Below, piece after piece: positions 10,684 to 21,433 of a stretch of 64,000 nt of DNA. The stretch's first letter is position 1. Every line of letters starts with the position of its first letter. Source of the DNA: Cristatella mucedo (lineage: Eukaryota; Bryozoa; Phylactolaemata; Cristatellidae); contig WPIO01000020.1 in assembly GCA_009760855.2 (NCBI GenBank), forward strand, positions 622,001 to 686,000, given 5' to 3'. The position numbers and the translations under genes were made by a program. A model generated the notes under the pieces. The model was not told where the DNA came from and made no database searches. It saw nothing but the letters and a program-made list of their open reading frames with translations.

Positions 10684-12300
10684 AATAATAATAAACTAAT
10701 ATTAATTCACTTGATAAAGCGCCCTCAGAGAACTCAATCTCTCCCTCTAGGTGCTTTACATTTGCTGCAAAGGGAAATACAATTGAATGGTGAGTAATAT
10801 CATGCTTGATAAACAAGAAAAATGAATAACGTGGTTAGGGGTGACATGCACAGGGTCAGCATGCAAATGCTGCTAGTGGCAGCATGCACAGTGTCACCAC
10901 ACATAAGCACATCAAGGACGAATCACAGGAACCCAATAAATGCTGTCCTAAATAGGTGTGTTTTTAAGTTCCTTTTAAATGCGGTCAGGTCAGGGAATGT
11001 TCTAACTCAGGTCGGGAGGGAGTTCCAGGCTTTGGGAGCATACGAACTAAATGCACGGTCTCCAAAGGATTTGAGGTTTGTACGAGCTATTGGCAGACTG
11101 TTGGATTCCGAAAAGCGGGTGGTGCGATGCTTGGCCTGGTGGTGGAGTATATCTGAGAGATAGGCTGGAGCCAAAGCATGAAGTGACCTAGAAGTGAGCG
11201 ACAAAACCTTGAAGTCAATCCGTTGCTTGACTGGTAGCCAGTGCAGGTCGGCAAGAAGTGGAGTAACGTGGCAACTGCTACGCTCACGACAGACAAGCCT
11301 AGCTGCAGAGTTTCGCACCAGCTGCAATCGCCTGATCGCACATGCTGGTAGGCCAGTAAGCAGTGAGTTTCCGAATTCGAGACGGGATGCCACGAATGCA
11401 TGGACCAGCTCAGACGTGGTATCCTTATCTAAACAAGCCCGAATTTTAGCAATGCTATGGAGCGGCAAATAGGCAGATTTGACTGTGGAGCTGATACGGT
11501 CGTCTAACGAGAGGTCGCTTTGGAATATGACACCTAGATTTCGAGCTGATGCAACAGGAGATATGCTGGCAGAGCCAATTTTGAGAGTCAGCCTTTCCAA
11601 TCTCTGGATCACACTGGGTTTGCCCATAACTAGCAAGTTAGTTTTATCATCGTTTAGTTTTAGAAAATTTGCAGCCATCTATGTGCGGATGTAATCAATG
11701 CATGCAGCACGTGAGTAGAGAGAATTTGAGGTGTTCGAAGGCTGGGAGGGATGAAAGCAACGGTACAACTGAGTGTCAACCGCATAGAAGTGAAAGCCTA
11801 GATTGTGCTTGGCAATCACATCATCAAGAGGGAGAGTACAAACCGTGAAAAGAACCGGACCTAGCACGGAGCCCTGAGGTACTACATATTTCAGAGGTAC
11901 TTCCTTTGTCGATTCACGTCAATACTCTGGAGTCTGCCGCTGGGATAGGACCTGAACCACTGCAGAGCAGTGCCAGTGATGTCCAGACGAGATGAGGGGC
12001 GCTCTAGAAGAACTTTGTGATCGATGGTATCAACAGCTGCCGAAAGATCGAGCTAAACAAGCAGAGACACTCTACCCATGTCTGCATTCCTCAGTAGGTC
12101 ATTGTAGACCCAAAGCAATGCTGACTCCGTGGAGTGATTAGCTCTAAAGCCAGACTGGAACTTACTAGCAAGGTGTGAGGTTTTGATATATGAGTTTAGC
12201 TGGTCTGCCACGACCCGTTCCAGTGTCTTTGATAGGAATGGCAGAATGGAGACTGGGCGGTAGTTGCTTAAGTTCTCTTGATCTAGTGTCGCTTTCTTTC
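10684..12300 (-). mobile_element. LINE-A copy between Q1 and a P tail (recombinant)
   Basis: The tail and hairpin lie at about 10684-10750. The C-terminal part is the best preserved in the window: one frame of 223 residues at 11007-11678 covers the end of RT and the post-RT domain (LLVMGKPS, LVCRERSSCH, LHWLPVKQR, FSSYAPKAW). RT pieces continue to 12.3 kb (NYRPVSILPF near 12280), where the copy ends abruptly in the KKATLDQ segment. Its left flank matches the Q-end target also seen at 54.02 kb. Its right flank is P-end sequence, the reciprocal of the 588-2705 copy. It is not intact. Confidence 0.85.
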
Positions 12301-12574
12301 TTGATGTCATTCTCTTATTCCTTACCAGTTTCAAACTTATTTAGACGTAATTATATTTCAGTCTTAGCCTATCATCCATTCGTCTTTGTTTTATTAAGCT
12401 ATTAAGGATCCTAGACTTTAAGACAACGTCAAAGTTACGAGTCAGCTAAGGATGCAATAACCTAATAGCTGTCAATTTCCAAATTTGATATGTACTAATT
12501 TCCGATCCTATAAGTAGACACGTAACGGCTGAAGACGATTAATGAGTGTTTAAGAGCAACTAATTAGCTTTCTC
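12301..12574. repeat. P-block tail fragment preceding Q2
   Basis: It matches 50.0-50.29 kb (shared 'actttaagacaac', 'atttccgatcct' and 'gctgaagac' segments). This keeps the natural P-to-Q junction before Q2, which Q1 has lost by deletion. No gene is seen. Confidence 0.75.
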
Positions 12575-15500
12575 TGCTGCTTTATTTAGTACCAGGAATA
12601 TCATTAGCTACTGGACTGGCATCCATCTGTAAAAACATAAGTACCACTATTACAGTCTTCGTACTTTCTCTTGGCTGGAGACAGCACCTTTTCGTTAGGC
12701 GCGTGACACGAAAGGTAAATGCAACTTGCCTGAAACTCAGTGTCGCCTTGTCTAACCATGACAGTACATCTATTGCATACCACCAATTCTTTCTTATAGT
12801 CGCATGTACTTATTTGTGCTTAGAACCGTAGCCTAGCCTAAATATAAAAAATTGGCTTTCAAATCCACGTGAGGCCGACAGACCTTTTTAAAAGCTGCTA
12901 CTAGCCTACCGGTCTGTCAGGCTTGCTAGTACCGGTAATTTCTAGCACTAGGCTTACACATACCTATTTCTTTGTCCTTACTCCTTCCAAATTGACTCAT
13001 CACATACATTTTACTTCCCGCCGACCGGCACTGGCTGCCATTAATTAAAAAAAAAGAAAAAACCTCAAGCATTTGTCGCTCACTTTTAGGTCACTTCATT
13101 CTTCGGCTGCAGCCTTTATGTCAGATCTGCTTCCCGCCGGGTCAGGCATCGTACCGCCCGCTTTTCGGAATCCAAAAATATGCCGATACCCCATACAAAC
13201 CTCAAATCTTTTGGACACCGTGCATGTAGTTCGTGTGCTCCCAAAGCATGGAACTCACTCTCGACTTCAGTCCCAACATCCACTGACTTTACAACATTTA
13301 TTAGGAACTTAAAAACACACCTATTTACGACAGCGTTTAGTGAGTCGTTGTGATACGTCCTTCACGTGCTTATGCGTGCTGACACCATGCGTGCAGCCAT
13401 TAACCACACTTGCTCGCTGACCCTGTTTACGTTTAACCTAATGTTATTCATTTTGTTTGTCGAGCGTTATATTACTCCCCATTACATCGTGTTTTTCTTA
13501 GCTGCCAACGCAGAGAGCCTAGTAAGAGATTAAGCTCTCAGAGGGCGAATTATCAAGTGCATTATTATTTTCTTTATAATTATGAATTCAAGTTCCTCGT
13601 GTCAAAACACCAAGCCTTGCTAGTTGTGGTGACTGCTTCAACAGATTTTCATGCGAGAAGAAACCTACTGAGAGCTTTACAGATTAATCTAGTAATTGCT
13701 TGACTACAGTCCTCAGGAAATAGCACGCCTACGGACATCTATGGGCTAAGAGTTTCTGTACATGATTCCCAAGCTTGACACGGAAGTTGCTTTGCCACCC
13801 GTAAATACCTTTTTTTTTGGTATGCTCCTGCATTCCACATTATTATTGCTCGTGCCTACTACAAACGCTTTAAATAATACAGCTGCTATTCATCCCACCT
13901 AGTCTTCCTCAAGCTCTGTTGTGAACCACTTAGTTAGTGCTAATCGCATTATTATTTATTCCACGCCCGTTGCATCCATTCCTTGAGAGAGCTCACTCAG
14001 TTTGCAACGAACCCCGTAGAATCCATGAGTGGAAGGGACCTGCTAACTTTAACCATGGTGTGTTTCCACTTATTATTGTGCATCGACAATAACGAAAACT
14101 CGGCACATAGTCTTCATAGTTTTGAGCCTCACCGTTATGTTATCAAGAATTTTCAATGGCCTTGAAACAGTCTTTTAATGATCTCGTCAACATCCAATGA
14201 AACCAACTCAATTGTGTATATAATCAGAGGGTCATTAGCACTAATTCCTTGCGATTCTCCTAAGTCTTTTACCAAGGTCAACTCTTTGTGTGGCAAATGA
14301 GAAGTCGAATCATTATAAGTGATCAAACTTAAGTCCGGACAAGTTATCTATCATCTTAAGTGTCGAAGAACGAGCAGGTAGTTACTCGGTTGGTTATGTG
14401 CCTCATACTATCAACCTTGTTATTACGACGGTCAAGCTCTCAGTAAATTTTCGTGGCGATTTTAAATGTGGCATTCCCTATTATTATAGAATTCCATTCG
14501 GGCACAGGCGTGGCGATTCCAGTTAGCATGCACTGCGAGCCGTCCTCTATTCCGGTTTTCTTCCATGAACAGGCAGAATGCAAGTCACATTACGGTGATA
14601 CTGTCCAGTCAAGACTGTCTATGATGACTCGGCTTCTCAACTCCCCTTGATGCCGATCATCATTATTCAAATAGTACATCACGATACTCGCTGGCAATCT
14701 TCGATAGACGAAGTTATCATGAACGATACTTTGAATGCTGAGAGATACGGCCAATGGTTTACCCGAGATACTCGACCAGCTAGTCCTACTGATAGCAAGC
14801 CTGAGAAAGGTCACGATAAATCATGATTCATCGTCCATCGTAAGACTTTCAGTGAGAACTGCAGAATAAACCAAACGATCGATGCAAACTGGAGGCCAAA
14901 CCTGTGCACACCTGTTGTGTCCTTGCCGACCAAAGATCGGAAAACTTTACTGGCTACAGTCAGCTATCTAGTTGACCGCTCAGATGCTACATCCTCATCA
15001 CGTGATCCTTGTGGATATCGAGCTTATCGCTGATGTATCTTCTTTGCCAGAAAGCCGGACAAAAGTTCAGTGTCGGTCCGAAAAGTAGCATGTCGCACTG
15101 GCGACTCTCATCTCTCAAACTCGATCCAGCAGGATGTGTCTGTGCTCAATTCCGAACAGCACGTCGACACTAAGGTTTCAGGAAGCCGCGAGTGACCACA
15201 TACTTATTTGTATTTCCCGGTCAGTCGACGAGGAACACCAATCTCTTCGAAGAATAAGTCCTTATGGAATGCATTCTTGCATAGAGTGGTGGGCCTGTGA
15301 GTGGCAGGAAATGTCGAAGCGGCCGCATTCCTAACAACCTGAAGCCCGGAGTACTCTATAGTTTGCATCGTTCTTGTAAACCATGTCCACAAAAAAATCT
15401 GTCGGATGACGTTACATCAGGCTCATACATTTTCATAGTGCTGAGGCTAATGCCGTTCCACATAATAACTTTTCTCCTAGACAGTACGCTACGGACTCAG

Positions 15501-16191
15501 GTATTCTTGGAACTCCTTACAGACCAGAATGCTAAAAATTGTTTCGAAGTCTCTAATTTTAAAAATAGCACGACTCTTGACTTAAAGACGGTCGGAGAAA
15601 AATGCATGTTCATGCGGGAACTGTTTCCAGGTAGGCCACTCTTGGGCGCCTAACAATGCGTGAGCGAAAATGCGAACATGGTTTGATTCGAAAGGTCGAG
15701 AATCCTAGATCGGATCGTGAGTGGACCTAACATTCTCCCCCACGATTATTCAAAGTTTCTTGAAATGAACGTGAGATGATGTTTAAACCTATCACTGTGG
15801 AAGAGCAACTCATTATGGAAAGAAAGTAATTACCCTTCAAAGACGCCTGCTTAATCTCAGAGTTACCTGCGAATTTCACTTGATTAAAGTAAGCAGATAT
15901 ACTGATAATCTTTCACCAAAGCGCACAAGCTGATATACAACTATACGGTTGTTGTACAGAAGGATCAGCCAATAGCCACCTAACGACGTTTGAGCGCATG
16001 AAATTAGTTTCCTTTAAACTGCTCGTGTCAAAACTAGGCGACATTCTTATACGTAGAACGTGCTCTTGGGGAATTACTACTACTAGGGTGAAACATTGTC
16101 AACCCTTTGTTGTTAATGTAGAGCTTGGTTACATATACTGCTAGTCAACCTCAGTCGTTTAGCGAGCTGTGCAGTAATGTAGGTGCTGCTG
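12575..16191. repeat. Q block, copy 2 (near-identical to Q copy 1)
   Basis: Same content as 7041-10652, offset by 5534-5539 bases. The offset changes only at short A/T tracts. Identity begins at 'tgctgctttattta' and ends at 'aggtgctgctg', after which Q2 continues directly into the middle of a P block. The right junction shows short 'gctg' homology between the two partners. The broken minus-strand frame seen in Q1 is present here too (about 15262-15440). Confidence 0.9.
13014..13589 (+). mobile_element. LINE-A 3' fragment in Q2
   Basis: The same insertion as at 7480-8050, carried along by the Q duplication. The only notable difference is an A-rich tract of extra bases near 13046. Confidence 0.82.
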
Positions 16192-16642
16192 ATTTTTCTT
16201 TTAATTGCCGTAGAGTTACACGATATCGCTAACTTGACGAGTTCCTTTACTAGTTTCGATATAATGGCATGACAAAGGCTAACAATTTTCTCATTAGTAG
16301 TGCTTGAACGGGGGTGCTAGTCGTGAAATGGACACTGTAGCACGCCTGCTGGAATGATGGCTTTGGCTCTCTGATATGTGTACCAGCTCCAATTATACAT
16401 TTTTTCATTGGTCAACTCAACTATTAGTGCTATCTCAATTGAATTGTATTTGCTATCACGCTCGGTAGTGCATGAGGAATACATTTTCAACTTGCCAAGG
16501 CGCTACTTCTTTGAGCAGGTAGCTTTCAGAGAGAGTGCTAAGGAAATTCTAGGACCTTTTCTACGAGGTGCAGAGTGCTAAGTATCGTCGTCGGATACCC
16601 TGAGCACAATGCGTCCTTGGCGTCCTTTAACATGATAAGTTT

Positions 16643-17049
16643 ATGCGTGGTTGCTACTTACTCTATTGCGGCGTTCATTTCGTCATTTCCCTAGTGATTG
16701 ACCACTTTATTATGAGTACATATGCGACCACTTTCGTCAGATTAATTGAGAAGTGGCTGAAGCAAAATCCGCAAGCCCCACACCCAGCAATGGCGATATG
16801 CACTTACTGTTCCGTCTATGAGGTATAATTAGTCGCTAGCTGGAAGCAGTATCGCAACCAAAGATTAATTTAGAGTTGTCACTGTACGTACACACCCATC
16901 AGCAGTGAAAGGCTCTTGTGTAGCCATTTATTTCCTCTTCTTTTTTCTAGATGTCTGTCGGAATGTTTCCAAATACTTTTTATATGCTTACTATACCAGC
17001 AGTCGAACTTGTCTCATGTCTAGAAGATATAGACTTACGTTTTACCTAA
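16643..17049 (+). CDS. Possible two-exon small gene in P2 (weak)
   Basis: Counterpart of the 4022-4461 candidate: frame 16643-16828 with TATGAG|GTATAA, then 'tttttctag' and an in-phase frame 16951-17049. The segment MSTYATTFVRLIEKWLKQ is identical to P1. It could be a real exon pair or block-wide conservation without function. Confidence 0.22.
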
Positions 17050-17822
17050 GCGCTCAAAAGGACGTTTTTATGAAGGGATTTGTATCTGCAGAGTTGCAAT
17101 CAGTTTGCTTAATTTGTCATGTACTGGCCCCCTATTCCTGCCCGCTACATGTAACCGCTCGGTTTCACTGACCAAATAGTTCGGCAGCGAGAGGATGGCA
17201 TAATGTGCTGTGTTGATCCATTTCTGCACAGCAGGCTAAGACCCTAATATGCATTCTTCATCGGTCGAAGACAAAGGCAGACCGTGGTTGAACAAGTCAG
17301 ATACACAATACTGGAGAATGCAGTTGAAGCTTGTGATCGTTTTTCGTCAAATAAGCTATTGACGCCCAACAATAACACAACAAACCTGCTGCGGGACAAG
17401 CGAAGTTTCAATTGTCTATTGAATAGGTTGGGTCACTGACAACACCCCCAAAGATGAAAATGCGTCCCGGTTACTGCTCTCCATTATTAGCCGGGTTCGG
17501 TGTACAGTCGAGCTCGCATACGTTTTTATCATCCTTGAGTTATAAATCATAATTAGGCTCTATTTAGGTATTTCATGAAGATGCTGTTCGCTCATTATAC
17601 AAAATATTCGAACCACAGATTGGTGAGCCTCCTCTTTCTTTGAGAGGACTATCGGTAGCTTGAGGCAAGTTTTTGAATATCAGAAGGAGCGTAAAATAAG
17701 TGAGTGTTCTTGAATGCCCTTTATTACTTTGAATTGTCCGCAGTAGTCAAGTCACAATGTGACTATGATTAACCAGTGGATTAATTTCACTGCACTGAAC
17801 TAACCTACTATATCAAGAATTT

Positions 17823-18347
17823 TTAAAGCAGTTGGTCCATACTTCTTAAGTAGATTTTTCCCACTGAGAGCACGTTTTCCAGCGCCGTCCTCAGGCCCCT
17901 CTTGGCTTCGTCGTATTCTGAAACGAAGTGACGAAGAAGCCGTGATAATCGTGCATCATGTTGAGCTCATGACTTCATATAAATGACAGCGACAGCACGG
18001 TCAGCTGGCTCTGCTCTCCGTTTAGTCACCTCTGAAAGCGCCCTCCAATTCCACTATCAGCTCAGGACTCAAGTCAGAATTTTCCTCCGAACTCTGGAAT
18101 CAAGGTGCGTTTTATAGTTTGTGACCATGCTGCATGCAAAAACCGAGATTCTGTACTCATAAACTAGCGTAGAGTAATGGCTGCGGCAAACTGTATTGTT
18201 GGTGTTCCCATTACGACCTCTTTCAGGGCCACGCATTGAACGCTCATAGGCTGAATTAAGTTTTAGTGGATCACAAAGGAAACTTACCGAGGCCATCGCC
18301 AGGTTAAACAGGAGCACAGCGATCGCAGCAACAGTAAGAAACTTCAT
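17823..18347 (-). pseudogene. Secreted peptide precursor, copy B (frameshifted)
   Basis: Exon 1 (18347-18288) and exon 2 (18093-18030) are intact with acceptors and donors (GTAAGT; GTGACT, weaker). Exon 3 starts at 17917 after 'tttcag' and keeps the EYDEAKR cleavage segment. A one-base deletion about 60 bases into exon 3 shifts the frame and ends it early at TAA (17825-17823). The family's usual stop would be at 17800-17802. The P block ends at 18907, so the TATA box and leader exon are gone. It is probably a pseudogene, although a shorter product from another promoter cannot be excluded. Confidence 0.75.
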
Positions 18348-18907
18348 TTTACCTGAAAAACAGAAGAACGCCCGATAAACGTTTGTCTTTTCACTTACTG
18401 AAGAACCCAACTAGGTTTAATAATTCTTCTTCATTAAGTATAACACATTCTGGTTGCGAATTCAATTGCTTTACTATAATAGCAGTTTTACAACCTAAGG
18501 TAGCACTCTGAAACACATATCATACGAGAGAGGCCATTGGCGTCGCTTTATCGGAATTCTACCATGTAGCCCACACTCGAGTGAACACCCTTGTAATACC
18601 TTGAAATGCCTTTAGATCGCAGGATTTCAAAACGACCGACGATGTCCACGCAAGAAGCATAAGAATCATATATTTTCTTTTAACGTATTTTTAGAGGATG
18701 GAATTATCAGTTTTAATAGAATTCATTTTCAGGACCGGGCGTAGTTGGTATTATCAAATTACGAAGAATGCAGCAATACATCAACTTTCCAATGAGGTGC
18801 ACAGAGAGTTTTCACTTGAATTGTACTAGTAACTAACACTCAGCGATCAGAAGAGGAAGAAAACAGCCATGCAACTGTTCTATGAACGGCACAAGTACAA
18901 GGCAGTT

Positions 18908-21433
18908 ATGTAACTTGCATGAAATTCAGTGTCGCCTTGTTTACCCCTGATGTTAAATCTATCGTATACCACCTATTATTTCTCGTGGTCGCATGTGCTA
19001 ATTTGTGCGTAGAACCGAGACCTAGCTTAAATACACCTAACTTTGAACTTTGAAATCCATGCTATGCCGATAGACCTTTTCAAAATCTGGTACTAGACGA
19101 CAAGTCTTTCAAGCTTGCTAGTCCCGGTTCTTTCTAGAGTTATACTTACATATACCTATTTATTTGTTCTTACTTCATCTAAATTGACTCGTGTCATATA
19201 TTTCAAGTTCTTTGTGACCTGTCACCAAGCCTTTTTAGCTTAGTTGACTTTGAAACGTAAATGAAGTTGGTGTGAGCCTCACAGTTTCGTCTTGTCTACC
19301 TCTGAGAGTCTATCTATTTAATACCATCAATTTTTTCTCATAATCCCATACGCCTATTTATTCTTAAAGTCGTAGTCTAGCTTATGTGCAATGAATAGGC
19401 TTTTAAATTACTGAGAGGCCGACAGAGCCTTATAGAACTGGTTTACTAGCCTACAGGTATGCCAGGCTTGCTACTAATGTTTATTTCTAGCATTGTGCTT
19501 ACATACACCCATTTATTTATCGCTACCATTTCTAAATTGATTTATCACATCCACTTTGACTTCCTCGGCTCCAGCTACTAAGTCTTGCTAGCTTTTATGA
19601 CCGCTTTAGAAGAATTTCATTGGAAAAGCAATACAACTCAGAGCTTAATAAATGAATCTGTTTGTGGTTCGACTACAGCGATCACGAAACGACATGCTAA
19701 TGAACATATAGAGGCTAACATTTTTCAGACACGATTCTCACGCCTGACATGACATTCGCTTCGCCAATGGTGACTAACTTGCGTATTAGGTGCGTATTAG
19801 GAAGCTATTAGGTATGCTCGTGCCTTCCGTGCTATAATTGTTCGTGCCCACTATAAATGCTTCAATTGATCCTATAGCGGTTCGCCCTGCCCAACTTTTT
19901 CAAGCTCTTATGTGAATCCCTCTTATTCGGTGCTAATAAGTTTTCTGTATGTCTCGGACCCTTAAAAACCTTTTCTTGAGATTGCTCACTCAGTTTCCAA
20001 CCAACCCCTAAGAATGCGTGAAAATTAGTGAGAGAAGAATGGATCTGTTAACTTTGACCTTTGAACTTGTTTCGTTACGATTGATGAACGGAGGAACTAT
20101 AACTGTCACAGACACAACCGGTTTTACCTTATTTTGTACCTCGACGTAGACGAAAACTGGGTGCAGATTCTTCATGGTGCTGAGCTCCACTATTTATTTC
20201 ATTGGTCAGTGGGTGCACAGTATCTCTCATTAAAACCCCTACTCTTGAACCATGCCAGTAAGTGTCGTGTTGTACTATTCGAATAATGATGATAGCCGTA
20301 AAGGGGCATTGAGAAACCGAGTCGTTACAGATAGTTTAGAGTGTACTGTATCGTTGTAAAGTGAATTTCATTGTAGAGATCCCGAGTCAATGTAACGAAC
20401 GAAGGACGGCACGCACTGCCTGTTAGCAAAAATCGCCATGTGTTCACCCGAATGGAATTCGGTAAAAATAGGCAATGCCAGCATTCAAATCGTGACGACA
20501 TTTTACTGAGAGTGTGATCCTTATAGGGACTAGGTCGAGAATATGAGGTACAAAACCAACTGAGTTACTCCCTGCTCGAACTTTGACACTTAAAATAGCA
20601 GATAACTTGCTCCGACTAAATTGTAATCACTTATAATAAGTCAACTTTTCAGTAGTCGCACAAAGAAATGACCTAGGTAAAAGATTTAAGGGAATTGTGA
20701 GGAATTAGTGCCGATGGGCCTTTGATTACATGCACAATTGACTGGATAAGTATCTTAACGACATCTTTAGAAGACTGCTTCAATTCCAGAAAAAATGGTT
20801 AAAAACATCATGGTGGAGTGCAGAACTATGGAGACTATGCACCCAGTTTTCGTTGACGCCGAGGTACAAAAGTATGTGGAACTTGTCGCATCTTTCACAT
20901 GTATGCTTGGACCGTTCATCAATTCTATTCACACCTTGGTTACAGTTAACAGGTTCATTCTGCTCTCTCTGATTGTCAAGCAATGTAATTGGCTCGTTGA
21001 AAGCTGATCAAGCGTTTTAAAAAAAAAGATTGTGACGACCCTGTGACATATAGTAAGCTGATTACTGTCGATTTAGAGTGATTCCAAACAGAGCTTAAGG
21101 AAGATTGGGCACGGTGAACAGCTGCTGCATCAATTGGAGCAATTATATTAGGCAGGAACAGCAGTAATATGAAAGCACGAGAGTTCCCAGTCGGCAAGTT
21201 AGCTACAGTTGGCGAAGCTTAGGTCGTGTCAAGCTTGAGAATCATGTCCAAAAGCTGTTATCCTTTAGATTTCCACTGGTATGCCATTACTCAATTCCTA
21301 TCGCCCAACAATAAACAGATTCACTTATAAAGCTCTTAGTTGTATTGTTTACCCGTGAAATTCTTCTGGAGCAGTCAACAAAATTAGCAAGGCTTGGAGG
21401 CTGGGGACGAGGAACTCGAAATGGGTGTGATGA
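18908..21433. repeat. R block, copy 1
   Basis: R is a rearranged, diverged relative of Q. Its left part matches Q 7.18-7.46 kb twice in tandem (18.91-19.25 and 19.25-19.59 kb). A forward piece like Q 8.05-8.6 kb follows, then an inverted piece matching Q from about 9.15 back to 8.2 kb. The LINE-A fragment found in Q is absent (empty site near 19.2 kb). A second copy lies at 59.46-63.06 kb. Frames here are short and not convincing as genes. Confidence 0.8.
19780..21290. repeat. Foldback (diverged inverted repeat) inside R1
   Basis: The forward arm, about 19.78-20.20 kb, contains 'cgaaaactgggtgcag' (near 20.15 kb). The inverted arm, about 20.78-21.29 kb, contains its reverse counterpart (gcacccagttttcg near 20.84 kb). 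The arms are separated by about 0.6 kb that is itself inverted Q sequence. The same arrangement recurs in R2 (60.39-61.88 kb), so the inversion predates the R duplication. Confidence 0.7.

Larger units (their letters stand above)
16192..18907. repeat. P block, copy 2 (truncated both sides)
   Basis: It starts inside P at the equivalent of about 3.62 kb, missing roughly 0.9 kb of P start. It ends at 'tacaaggcagtt', the equivalent of 6361 in P1. That right end is an abrupt join to R, and P4 has the same join at 59463. It contains a weak plus-strand candidate and the frameshifted peptide gene copy B. Confidence 0.85.

Noticed and set aside
11007-11678. 223-residue frame as a possible host gene
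   Set aside because: It is the RT end and post-RT domain of a truncated LINE-A, flanked by its hairpin tail.
18069-18410. Single-exon 82-113 residue frames starting MKFL or upstream (also 5549-5797 and 48097-48408)
   Set aside because: They read through a consensus GTAAGT donor into intron 1, and the upstream extension crosses the 'cag|gtaaaATG' acceptor. The three-exon model uses all the signals and gives in-phase downstream exons.
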